In this document: one piece after another, positions 6,001 through 12,728 of the stretch
Position numbering within the stretch: the stretch's first letter is position 1
How the letters are laid out: every line of letters begins with the position of its first letter
DNA from: an uncultured Muribaculaceae bacterium
GTDB lineage: Bacteria > Bacteroidota > Bacteroidia > Bacteroidales > Muribaculaceae
DNA length: 12,908 nt
Direction: 5' to 3'
NCBI GenBank assembly: GCA_910585285.1
Contig: CAJUDL010000071.1
Location: 1-12,908 of the forward strand
Notes under the pieces: model-generated
The model's database searches: none
Seen by the model: the letters and a program-made list of their open reading frames with translations, nothing else
Told to the model about the DNA's origin: nothing
Position numbers and translations under genes: made by a program

Positions 6001-7947
6001 GCGCCTCCGATCACCGGTGCCATCGATTCTGATATCCAGGTGCTTTATGACGGCTCTATGCTTTCGGGGAGCGGAACCCTTGGTGTGCGGCAGTTTACAT
6101 ACGAAAAGAACAATTTTGGAGATTTCAATCTGAATCTTAAAGCCGGCATGGCTCATGACGGGAGCACTGATGTCACGGCATCAATGCTCGTTAACGGCGA
6201 GCCTGCAATTGCAGCTTATGCAAATCTGAAGAATGATTCTGTAGGGGGGCTGACTCCTGACAGCATAGGGGTGCGCCTCACTGAATTCCCGCTCAAGCTG
6301 GCAAACCCATTCCTTGGCAATATGGCGGCTCTGTCGGGCAGGCTGAATGGAGACATGCGGATGGACGGCTCTTTCGCGAAGCCCATTCTCAACGGATATA
6401 TTTCTTTCGCAGATGCATCTGTCTATATTCCTATGGCAGGATGCAAGTTGGGATTTGATACTGTGCCTGTAGGAGTAGTAAACAGCGTTGTGGATTTTGA
6501 TCAGTTCGATATATATGGAGTGAATGCAAATCCGATTACTATAAATGGTTCGGTAGATGCATCTTCTTTTAGCAATATTCTACTCAACTTAGGCATCAAT
6601 GCGAGGAACTGCCAGTTGATAAAGAGCGACAGCCGTTCGAAGGCGGATCTGTTCGGCAAGTTGTTTATCAACCTTGACGGATCTGTGAAAGGCTCCATGA
6701 GCATGATGGATATCAAGGCGAATCTTGACATCCTCGGCACAACAGATGTGACCTACAGACTTAATATGGCTCCTTCGGAAATAACCGGAGGATCATCAGA
6801 TAATGTTGTGAAATTTGTAAACTTCAATGACACAACGCAAGTGGTAAAGGCAGATTCCGTTGCGCCGGCATCCTCTATGAGGATCAGGGCTGGACTGACA
6901 ATTTCTCCCGGCACGCAGGCAATCGTGCTTCTTTCCTCCAATGGCTCCGACAGGGTGCAGCTACAGCCTACAGCCAGTCTTAATTATTTCCAGAACTATA
7001 TGGGAGACATGCGGCTCAACGGCACGCTAACACTTGGAAACGGTTTCGCAAGATACAGCATACCTGTAATAGGAGAGAAAATGTTTATATTCAATCCGTC
7101 AAGTCAGGTGACATGGAGCGGAGACCTCATGAATCCGAAACTGAATATTACCGCCACCGACGATATGAAGGCAAATGTGACCCAGGGATCGAACAGCCGT
7201 CTTGTAAATTTCCTTGTCACACTTAAGGCGACCGGGTCTTTAAGTTCACCCAACGTGAATTTCGATCTCTCAACGGATGACGATATCAGTTTGCAGAACG
7301 AATTGCAGTCGATGAGTGCTGACCAGCGTCAGACCCAGGCGATGAATCTTCTTCTCACAGGGCAATATACAGGTCAGAACATCAAGACCAACAGCGCTTC
7401 TGCCCTCAGCACCGGGATGCTTTACGGTTATCTTGCATCAACACTGAATAAGTGGGCGGCGCAGAATATCCGAGGCGTGGATCTTTCTTTCGGCGTGGAT
7501 CAATATGACAGAATACAGGATGGCGCGAGCAGCACGCAAACCAGCTATAGCTACAAGGTTTCAAAATCGTTGTTCAATAACCGGTTTAAAATCCAGGTCG
7601 GAGGTAACTATTCAACCGATGCATCTGCCGATGAGAACCTGAGCCAGAACCTTATCAGTGATATTTCGGCAGAATATGTGTTGAAGCAGACGGAAACTGT
7701 CAATATGTCGGTTCGTCTTTTCCGTCACACAGGATTTGAAAGTATTCTTGAGGGAGAGATCACTGAGACAGGAGCGGGTTTCGTGCTAAAGCGTAAACTC
7801 AATAACCTCTTGCATATTTTCCGATTCGGCAGAGGAAGGAAAAAAGAGAAAAATGATACGACTGCAGTTATGGAATCTGCCATGCCGACGGATACGACTT
7901 TAAATGATAATTCAGCTGTGGTAAGGAAGGAGGATGGAAATGAATAA
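3040..7947 (+). CDS. tamB: Translocation and assembly module protein TamB
   Basis: A very long AsmA-like periplasmic protein of 1635 aa, thought to bridge inner and outer membranes as a hydrophobic beta groove and to act with its Omp85 partner in outer-membrane assembly or lipid transport. A charged cytoplasmic N-terminus (1-40) is followed by one membrane anchor (about 41-62) and the AsmA-type start PPVQTFVKNIACDYV (61-75). A long run of beta-rich repeats follows. The TamB/DUF490 C-terminal domain covers about 1180-1595, including the segments around 1308-1340, VNFDLSTDDD near 1405-1415, LLLTGQYTGQ near 1437, and the strands around 1502-1525 and 1565-1595. A tail of about 40 charged residues follows the last strand. 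The first ATG is used because the next Met is inside the membrane segment. It overlaps the VanZ-like gene by 23 nt and the tamL gene by 14 nt (8 nt if the later tamL start is used). The antisense frames over it are shadows. Longer than E. coli TamB, but a usual size for this phylum. Confidence 0.93.
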   Translation: MEENKGPEKVEINDAASDKAVGKETRNKKHLIKTTWLRRTLKTLMWIVIVVLLIPVFLYIPPVQTFVKNIACDYVYKSTGMKVDIGRFRLSFPLDVSLEKVLVLDQHADTMVRAEKVIADVKILPLLKLDVRLKKLSLEEGYYRMVSSDSSMIMSVAAGLLNVDDKSFANMATGEISLNKALLRNGNLKLYMNVWKQKPTPKDSSSSTPFLIKANDLKLENFSFAMSMLPTIDTLYLNARDINLKQGVVDLGKNKVSWKLASVADGSGAYYTPTPEWVAAHPAPESQPSSGPPMQILGDSISLDSFKFIYAMKGAKPLSGFDASYIEVSEIGLGMKNFYNESSTVKLPITRLQAKERSGLRIVSGRGGIDVDSTGLSLKNLDITTLYSYVRGSADVPFALMELKPEAPVNVNVEARLGMPDIDSFMPSLKEYTSMLPARNPLDVTLEANGSLESVDIDRLEASLRDVMSLQANGYADNPLDIKNLEAEVDFNGRISDPRLINKFMGESEIKVPAFHIEGTASAMHENYGADFTLTSTAGNASGKGHVGMNSKKYNIDAEVNGLDVGYFMPSLGIGSVTASVQAEGAGFNPLSGRAVTDARLRVNSIEYNKRLFSDIRADVVLRQDNNFDIYAVSANDGLDLEIEGNGSIHPDDYVFDMTARIRDLDLHKIGMSPEMSNGKGTIYINGTASPDRWLYAADLKLVDFDWNLPNQYIHLPGGVTARIDATEYSTSADIDSYMTSVAFRSPSGLKMLVDGMTKATDEIMSQVKDRDLQMDSISAVLPPFTLSLNASGKGLLNQFLVPSGMNIDTIYGSIGKDSLFYGNIAARRFTSGSINIDSLDIALKERRNLLDYKIHMGNRPGTLDEFAQVNLNGYLGSNRLGAFLTQRNLQGKTGYRIGLTAAVQDSTVSVHFTPLKSTIAYLPWTLNDDNFIDYNLNNMKVDANLMAKSSESSILLRTEPTSSGIDALHMKLDNIKIEDFLSMSLLAPPITGAIDSDIQVLYDGSMLSGSGTLGVRQFTYEKNNFGDFNLNLKAGMAHDGSTDVTASMLVNGEPAIAAYANLKNDSVGGLTPDSIGVRLTEFPLKLANPFLGNMAALSGRLNGDMRMDGSFAKPILNGYISFADASVYIPMAGCKLGFDTVPVGVVNSVVDFDQFDIYGVNANPITINGSVDASSFSNILLNLGINARNCQLIKSDSRSKADLFGKLFINLDGSVKGSMSMMDIKANLDILGTTDVTYRLNMAPSEITGGSSDNVVKFVNFNDTTQVVKADSVAPASSMRIRAGLTISPGTQAIVLLSSNGSDRVQLQPTASLNYFQNYMGDMRLNGTLTLGNGFARYSIPVIGEKMFIFNPSSQVTWSGDLMNPKLNITATDDMKANVTQGSNSRLVNFLVTLKATGSLSSPNVNFDLSTDDDISLQNELQSMSADQRQTQAMNLLLTGQYTGQNIKTNSASALSTGMLYGYLASTLNKWAAQNIRGVDLSFGVDQYDRIQDGASSTQTSYSYKVSKSLFNNRFKIQVGGNYSTDASADENLSQNLISDISAEYVLKQTETVNMSVRLFRHTGFESILEGEITETGAGFVLKRKLNNLLHIFRFGRGRKKEKNDTTAVMESAMPTDTTLNDNSAVVRKEDGNE
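7928..7933 (+). promoter_or_regulatory. Shine-Dalgarno-like AGGAGG before tamL
   Basis: AGGAGG lies inside the end of tamB, 6 nt before the ATG at 7940 and 0 nt before the ATG at 7934. Such sites are rarely used in Bacteroidota, so this one may support translational coupling at the tamB-tamL overlap, or may simply reflect the Lys-Glu-Asp codons of the TamB tail. Confidence 0.4.
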
Positions 7948-10267
7948 GGAAAGCAATGTGTTATCGATGAGAAGTTTTTTACATATTATTGCCGCAATCC
8001 TTATTATTGTGGTTGCCGGGTGTTCAACAACTTCAAAACTTGACGATGGCGAGATTCTTTACAACGGCATGAAACTCAATGTCAAGGCAGCCGAAGGAGA
8101 CAAAGTCCCGGCAGGCGTGACAGCGGATATGAGCAAGGCTGTGAACGTAAGACCCAATAATCCGTGGCCATTCATAAGCCCGTACATGCGGAATCCGTTG
8201 CCGCTCGGATTATGGGTGTACAACCACATGAATGATTCCGCAAGGGGGCTTAAAGGATGGATATACAATAAACTGGTGGAGAAACCTGTGCTTGTAACAG
8301 ATGCCCGTCCTGCCACCAGAGTCAAGATGCTTGAGTCGATACTTGATGACAACGGCTATTTTGGCTCAAAGGTTTCATATTCGCTGCAGAGCGGGAGGAA
8401 TCCTAAAAAAGCAAAAATCATATATGATGCTGATCTTCCGGCTCCTTATCTGATCGACAGCATACAATACATTAACGATGGAACCAAGCTCGGTTTCCTC
8501 ATTGACACCATATCCAAGCGAAGTAAATATCTCGTGAAAGGGGAGCGCTTCTGTGTGGATTCTCTTGAGTCTGTGCGCACGAAAATAGCCAACACCCTCC
8601 GTAATTTAGGATATTACTATTTCCGTCCCGAGTATATTGAATATCTTGCCGATAGTATAATCACGCCTCATGCCATAGCTCTTCGCGTATCGCTTGCCGA
8701 CAACATCCCTGAAATGGCGCGCAGACAATATCGGGTAGGCAATATCTATACATACGTTACTCGACGAAGCACGCGGAATCCAGGAACTCCGGATACTATA
8801 CCAACCGAAAAGGGAGACTTGATTGTATACCGTCCTGCCAAGCTGAGAAAAAACGTGATACCTTCGTGCATTACTTTCCGCAAGGGGAGAATATTTTCCG
8901 TATGGGACATGGACCGCACGCAGGAGCGTCTCGCACGACTCGGAATGTTCGGGAACATACAGATGCAGGCACTTCCAGCCGACACATCTGCCAAGGATCC
9001 GAAACTTGATTTATATATCACCTGTCAATTCGATCGTCCGATGGAGGCGACGCTTGAGGCGAACATCGCATATAAATCCAATTCTTATCTCGGACCAGGG
9101 CTCGTTATAGGCGTTACCAATAACAATACATTCGGAGGAGCCGAAAAACTTTCTCTGACGTTCAATGCCAACTATGAGTGGCAGACAGGGCGCAATCGCG
9201 GAAGCATATTCAACAGTTATGAATTCGGTGTTACCGGCTCGCTTGCCTTTCCTCGTCTGCTTGCTCCAAAATTCATCCCGCGCAGCAACCGTGAGCTAAA
9301 CTGGACAACCATATCGCTGGGTGTTGACATCATGAATCGTCCGCATTATTTCAAGCTTGCGGATTTTCATGTAGGCATTAATTACGAATGGCATCCGTCG
9401 CGCCATGTGCTGAATCAGTTGACGTTGTTTAAGCTAACGTACAACAAACTTATGCACACTACGGAAGAATTTGAGTCTGTAATGGCAGACAATCCGGCTG
9501 TTGCCCTCAGTTTCCAGAGTCAGTATATTCCACAGCTGAGCTATACGTATACTCTCGACAAATTCCTTGAGCGGGAGAAGATTAACGGCATCAATTTCAC
9601 CGCTTCCGTTACAGAGGCAGGCAATGTGTTCGATGGTATCTACAGCCTGTGTGGAGTAAAGGGAGAGAAGCGCCTATTCGGCACTCCGTTCTCGCAGTTC
9701 GTAAAGGGTCAGGCACAGCTTGTGTATAGCCGGAGGCTTATAAGAGGATCGGATCAATGGCTTGTCTCGAGGATCCTTATAGGTGCTGCTCATGCCTACG
9801 GCAATTCGAAGGTTGTGCCTTATTCCGAACAATTCTACATAGGTGGAGCCAACTCAATACGTGCGTTTACTGTGCGCTCGCTTGGTCCCGGAAGTTATCG
9901 TCCTCCCCAGAGCCTGCAGAATGGATATTTTGACCAGACGGGAACATTCAAGCTGGAACTCAACAGTGAATATCGCTTCCCAATCGTGAGCGTGCTTCAT
10001 GGAGCGCTATTCGTTGATGCCGGCAACATCTGGCTCTTGGAGAATGATCCTTCGCGCCCCGGAGGAAAGCTCAGTGGCAAGTCTTTCTTCAAGGATCTCG
10101 CGCTTGGCACAGGCGTAGGATTGCGTGTGGATATAGGGATGCTTGTGATCCGAGGGGATCTCGGTTATGGACTGCATGCTCCATATTACAATGGTACAAA
10201 TCATTATTTCAATATTGCCTTTAAAAAGGCATTCGCGTTTCACCTCGCAATAGGATATCCGTTCTGA
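7934..10267 (+). CDS. tamL: TamL: Omp85-family outer-membrane lipoprotein (TamA/BamA type), TamB partner
   Basis: A 777-aa outer-membrane barrel with a lipoprotein signal: hydrophobic segment 16-28 and lipobox VAGC with the lipidated Cys at 30. POTRA-like periplasmic region spans about 100-360, then the 16-strand Omp85 barrel from about 368 to the C-terminal Phe777 (ending AIGYPF, a usual outer-membrane barrel terminus). The loop-6 signature appears as GGANSIRAF (637-645), with the conserved Arg643 and Ala in place of the Gly of the usual RGF/RGY. A lipid-anchored TamA relative next to tamB is the known Bacteroidota arrangement called TamL. Start choice: ATG at 7934 directly abuts AGGAGG (7928-7933), whereas ATG at 7940 stands 6 nt from it and would be the better Shine-Dalgarno start, with an 8-nt overlap with tamB. 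The lipobox is kept either way. It is the last gene of the operon; no clear terminator follows. Confidence 0.92.
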   Translation: MEMNKESNVLSMRSFLHIIAAILIIVVAGCSTTSKLDDGEILYNGMKLNVKAAEGDKVPAGVTADMSKAVNVRPNNPWPFISPYMRNPLPLGLWVYNHMNDSARGLKGWIYNKLVEKPVLVTDARPATRVKMLESILDDNGYFGSKVSYSLQSGRNPKKAKIIYDADLPAPYLIDSIQYINDGTKLGFLIDTISKRSKYLVKGERFCVDSLESVRTKIANTLRNLGYYYFRPEYIEYLADSIITPHAIALRVSLADNIPEMARRQYRVGNIYTYVTRRSTRNPGTPDTIPTEKGDLIVYRPAKLRKNVIPSCITFRKGRIFSVWDMDRTQERLARLGMFGNIQMQALPADTSAKDPKLDLYITCQFDRPMEATLEANIAYKSNSYLGPGLVIGVTNNNTFGGAEKLSLTFNANYEWQTGRNRGSIFNSYEFGVTGSLAFPRLLAPKFIPRSNRELNWTTISLGVDIMNRPHYFKLADFHVGINYEWHPSRHVLNQLTLFKLTYNKLMHTTEEFESVMADNPAVALSFQSQYIPQLSYTYTLDKFLEREKINGINFTASVTEAGNVFDGIYSLCGVKGEKRLFGTPFSQFVKGQAQLVYSRRLIRGSDQWLVSRILIGAAHAYGNSKVVPYSEQFYIGGANSIRAFTVRSLGPGSYRPPQSLQNGYFDQTGTFKLELNSEYRFPIVSVLHGALFVDAGNIWLLENDPSRPGGKLSGKSFFKDLALGTGVGLRVDIGMLVIRGDLGYGLHAPYYNGTNHYFNIAFKKAFAFHLAIGYPF

Positions 10268-10379
10268 TGAGAAGGGAAAAGGTTAAAAGTAAAAGGGAAG
10301 AAGGGAGAAGTGAGAAGTAAAAGGTAAGAAGTAAAAGGTGAAAGGTAAAGAATTGAGGGAAATAAATTATGTTTTATAA
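10265..10379 (+). repeat. C-free, purine-rich degenerate tandem repeat
   Basis: From the tamL stop to 10379 the + strand has no C at all, and most of it is A/G. The word AGAAGTAAAAGGT occurs at 10313-10325 and 10327-10339 (14-bp period), with weaker relatives around it such as GGTTAAAAGTAAAAGGG near 10281 and GTGAAAGGTAAAG near 10338. No hairpin terminator is seen here. Function unknown; similar low-complexity purine tracts occur between genes in this phylum. Confidence 0.7.
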
Positions 10380-10400
10380 CATCATATCGCGGATTTTTTG

Positions 10401-10408
10401 TAATTTTG
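10401..10408 (+). promoter_or_regulatory. Probable typA promoter (-7 box)
   Basis: TAATTTTG is a full match to the TAnnTTTG -7 consensus. No good TTTG -33 box is found 19-21 bp upstream. Transcription would start near 10412-10415, leaving a leader of only about 15 nt before the typA start at 10430. Confidence 0.6.
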
Positions 10409-10429
10409 CAGATTGAAAACAACTAAGGT

Positions 10430-12229
10430 ATGCAGAATATAAGAAATATAGCGATTATCGCGCACGTCGACCATGGCAAAACGACACTGGTCGACAAGAT
10501 GCTTCTCGCCGGTCACCTTTTCCGCGAGAACCAGAACGCAGGAGAATTAATCCTCGACAATAACGATCTGGAGCGCGAACGCGGCATAACAATCCTTTCC
10601 AAGAATGTATCAATAAATTATAAAGGCACTAAAATCAATATTATAGACACTCCGGGACACGCCGATTTCGGTGGAGAGGTTGAACGTGTGCTCAATATGG
10701 CTGACGGCTGTCTCCTTCTTGTGGATGCATTCGAAGGTCCGATGCCTCAGACGCGTTTCGTGCTTCAGAAAGCTATCCAGATGGGGCTAAAACCGGTGGT
10801 GGTGATAAATAAGGTTGACAAACCCAACTGTCGTCCCGATGAAGTGAACGAGATGGTGTTTGATCTTATGTTTAATCTCGACGCTACAGAGGATCAGCTT
10901 GACTTCCCGACAATTTACGGATCAGCGAAGCAGAACTGGATGTCGACCGACTGGCGCGAGCCCAAAGAAGATATCACAGCAGTGCTCGATGCCATCATAG
11001 AGAACATTCCCGCTCCGACTCAGATAGAGGGTGATCCACAGATGCTTATCACGAGTCTTGATTTCAGCAACTATGTGGGTAGGATTGCCGTCGGGCGTGT
11101 GCACCGGGGCACAATCCGCGAAGGTCAGGAACTTGGTCTTTGTAAAAAAGATGGCACTGTGACCCGTCAGCGCGTGAAAGAACTACATACGTTTGAAGGG
11201 ATGGGGCGTAAGAAGGTGCAGGAAGTATCGAGTGGAGACATATGCGCCATTGTTGGTCTTGAGGATTTTGAAATTGGAGATACCCTCACACTCTTTGATA
11301 ATCCAGAGCCACTTCCCCGCATTGCAATTGACGAACCTACAATGTCAATGACCTTTACCATTAATGATTCTCCATTCTTCGGTAAAGATGGCAAGTATGT
11401 TACCTCGCGCCATATCAACGATCGCCTTGAAAGGGAACTTGACCGCAATCTTGCGCTCCGTGTTGAGAAGGGAGCAAACGAGGATAAATGGACTGTGTTT
11501 GGCAGGGGTGTGTTGCATCTCTCTATACTGATCGAGACAATGCGTCGTGAGGGATATGAACTCCAGGTTGGACAGCCACAGGTAATTATAAAAGAGATAG
11601 ATGGAAAGAAATGTGAACCGATAGAGGCTCTTTCCATAAATGTGCCTGAGGAATATTCATCAAAAGTGGTGGATATGGTAACACGCCGCAAAGGTGAGAT
11701 CGTATCTATGGATACTCGTAACGATCGTATCGATATAGAATTCCATATTCCTTCAAGAGGTATAATCGGATTGCGAAACAATGTGCTGACGGCTACTGCC
11801 GGAGAGGCTATCATGGCTCATAGATTCCTTGAATACCAGCCCTGGAAGGGAGATATCGAGCGTCGCACAAATGGTTCGCTTATTGCAATGGAAGGCGGCA
11901 CAGCCTATGCTTATGCAATAGATAAGCTTCAGGATAGAGGCAGATTTTTTATCTTCCCGCAGGAGGATGTATATGCAGGTCAGGTAGTGGGTGAGAATGC
12001 AAAAGATAATGACATCGTGGTTAATGTAACCAAATCCAAGAAACTGACAAACATGCGTGCTTCCGGAGCCGACGACAAGGCTCGCATCGTGCCTCCCGTG
12101 GTGTTCTCCCTTGAAGAGGCGTTGGAATACATCAAGGAAGATGAATATGTGGAGGTAACGCCCAATCATATCCGCCTGAGAAAGATCATTCTTGATGAGA
12201 ATGAGCGCAAGCGTGCCAACCGCAGTTGA
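10430..12229 (+). CDS. typA: Translational GTPase TypA/BipA
   Basis: Ribosome-binding GTPase of the elongation-factor family, involved in ribosome assembly and stress or cold adaptation. The 599-aa product has the G motifs in order: P-loop AHVDHGKT (11-18), switch I RERGIT (49-54), DTPGH (73-77), NKVD (127-130) and GSAK near 164-167. The beta-barrel domain 2 follows from about 200 with IAVGRVHRG, then the EF-G-like domains and the BipA C-terminal domain ending in a basic tail. Length is typical and no catalytic motif is missing (the His of DHGKT and of DTPGH are present). The start is fixed by the family N-terminus NIRNIAIIAHVDHG. It is preceded by its own -7 element, so it is probably independent of tamL. 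Confidence 0.98.
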   Translation: MQNIRNIAIIAHVDHGKTTLVDKMLLAGHLFRENQNAGELILDNNDLERERGITILSKNVSINYKGTKINIIDTPGHADFGGEVERVLNMADGCLLLVDAFEGPMPQTRFVLQKAIQMGLKPVVVINKVDKPNCRPDEVNEMVFDLMFNLDATEDQLDFPTIYGSAKQNWMSTDWREPKEDITAVLDAIIENIPAPTQIEGDPQMLITSLDFSNYVGRIAVGRVHRGTIREGQELGLCKKDGTVTRQRVKELHTFEGMGRKKVQEVSSGDICAIVGLEDFEIGDTLTLFDNPEPLPRIAIDEPTMSMTFTINDSPFFGKDGKYVTSRHINDRLERELDRNLALRVEKGANEDKWTVFGRGVLHLSILIETMRREGYELQVGQPQVIIKEIDGKKCEPIEALSINVPEEYSSKVVDMVTRRKGEIVSMDTRNDRIDIEFHIPSRGIIGLRNNVLTATAGEAIMAHRFLEYQPWKGDIERRTNGSLIAMEGGTAYAYAIDKLQDRGRFFIFPQEDVYAGQVVGENAKDNDIVVNVTKSKKLTNMRASGADDKARIVPPVVFSLEEALEYIKEDEYVEVTPNHIRLRKIILDENERKRANRS

Positions 12230-12239
12230 ACCATTATGA

Positions 12240-12317
12240 CTTACAGGACGTTGTAACGATAAAGAAGACGTTCGGCTCCAGCGGGTGCGAAACCTCTTTG
12301 AGAGAACGGCTTGTAAG
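12240..12317. ncRNA. Possible structured RNA element downstream of typA
   Basis: The ends pair over 13 positions (12240-12252 with 12305-12317) with one mismatch and one wobble. Inside are two further short helices, TTCG/CGAA (12271-12274 with 12288-12291) and CTCT/AGAG (12294-12297 with 12301-12304), giving a multi-branch shape of about 78 nt. It starts 11 nt after the typA stop and ends 20 nt before a strong terminator. It matches no RNA family I recognise. It could be a 3'-UTR element, a processed small RNA, or chance; strand is uncertain. Confidence 0.3.
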
Positions 12318-12337
12318 TATTATAAATATAAATTAAA

Positions 12338-12365
12338 AAGACCTCGGGAGTGCTCTCGAGGTCTT
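12338..12365. terminator. Strong bidirectional terminator between typA and the small membrane-protein gene
   Basis: A 13-position stem (12338-12350 with 12353-12365, one wobble; the innermost pairs open to form the loop) with CTCG/CGAG-rich core. On the minus strand it is followed by TTTTTAATTT, a good T-tract for the leftward gene; on the plus strand by TTCGTTTT, weaker but usable for typA. Confidence 0.85.
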
Positions 12366-12371
12366 CGTTTT

Positions 12372-12420
12372 CCCGGTCTATCAAAAATTGCGCCCTTTAT
12401 AAGAACCATGAATGACCGGG
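12372..12420. repeat. Inverted repeat CCCGGTC ... GACCGGG
   Basis: Perfect 7-bp GC-rich arms (12372-12378 and 12414-12420) separated by 35 nt, located between the stop of the small leftward gene and its terminator. It may form a 3'-UTR stem; the loop is long and no function is evident. Confidence 0.4.
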
Positions 12421-12441
12421 TTTGGGGATGAAGAATAGTGT

Positions 12442-12696
12442 TTATCCGTTTGATGTGCCGATTATATCGCTGAATGTTCCGATAGAAAACAGCCACCACA
12501 CGAGAATAAATATCAGGATGATGATACCTAGCCATAACCAAAGTTTATTGGTTTTGGCAGATCCATTGTTTTTGCGGACTTTGCCTTCGGCTTTGAGCCC
12601 CTCAGCCTGAGGTGCAACATAACCTTCGCGAGCCTCACGAATCTCCCTTTTCGCGTTTGATTCGTTCTCTCTGATGTGTTTTTCCTTTGTATCCAT
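12442..12696 (-). CDS. Small single-pass membrane protein, function unknown
   Basis: An 84-aa product I do not recognise as a named family. Residues 2-25 are highly charged and look helical (MDTKEKHIRENESNAKREIR), residues 26-50 are a polar linker rich in Gly, Ala, Lys and Asn, and residues 52-71 form one strongly hydrophobic segment with several Trp (LWLWLGIIILIFILVWWLFS). Only about 13 residues follow. The basic KTNK just before the hydrophobic segment argues for a cytoplasmic N-terminus with the short C-terminus outside, like a tail-anchored protein. It is transcribed alone, ends before a strong terminator at 12338-12365, and has an inverted repeat in its upstream region. The base composition resembles that of its neighbours. 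A plus-strand frame over the same DNA (12422-12610) has no hydrophobic or domain pattern and is treated as a shadow. It being a real gene rests on the coherent protein layout and the terminator. Confidence 0.7.
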   Translation of the reverse strand: MDTKEKHIRENESNAKREIREAREGYVAPQAEGLKAEGKVRKNNGSAKTNKLWLWLGIIILIFILVWWLFSIGTFSDIIGTSNG

Positions 12697-12703
12697 AACC
12701 TTA

Positions 12704-12728
12704 ATTGTTTATTTACATATTAAACAAT
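12704..12728. promoter_or_regulatory. Inverted repeat upstream of the small membrane-protein gene
   Basis: ATTGTTTA (12704-12711) and TAAACAAT (12721-12728) are perfect 8-bp arms with a 9-nt spacer, beginning 8 nt before the start codon of the leftward gene. It could be a protein-binding operator or a hairpin in the leader. No full -33/-7 promoter pair was found upstream; the nearest, TTTG near 12740 with TATGTAAA, is poor. Confidence 0.4.

Noticed and set aside
12422..12610. A plus-strand 62-codon frame opposite the small membrane-protein gene
   Set aside because: No coherent protein pattern, whereas the minus-strand frame has a clear charged-linker-membrane layout and a proper terminator.
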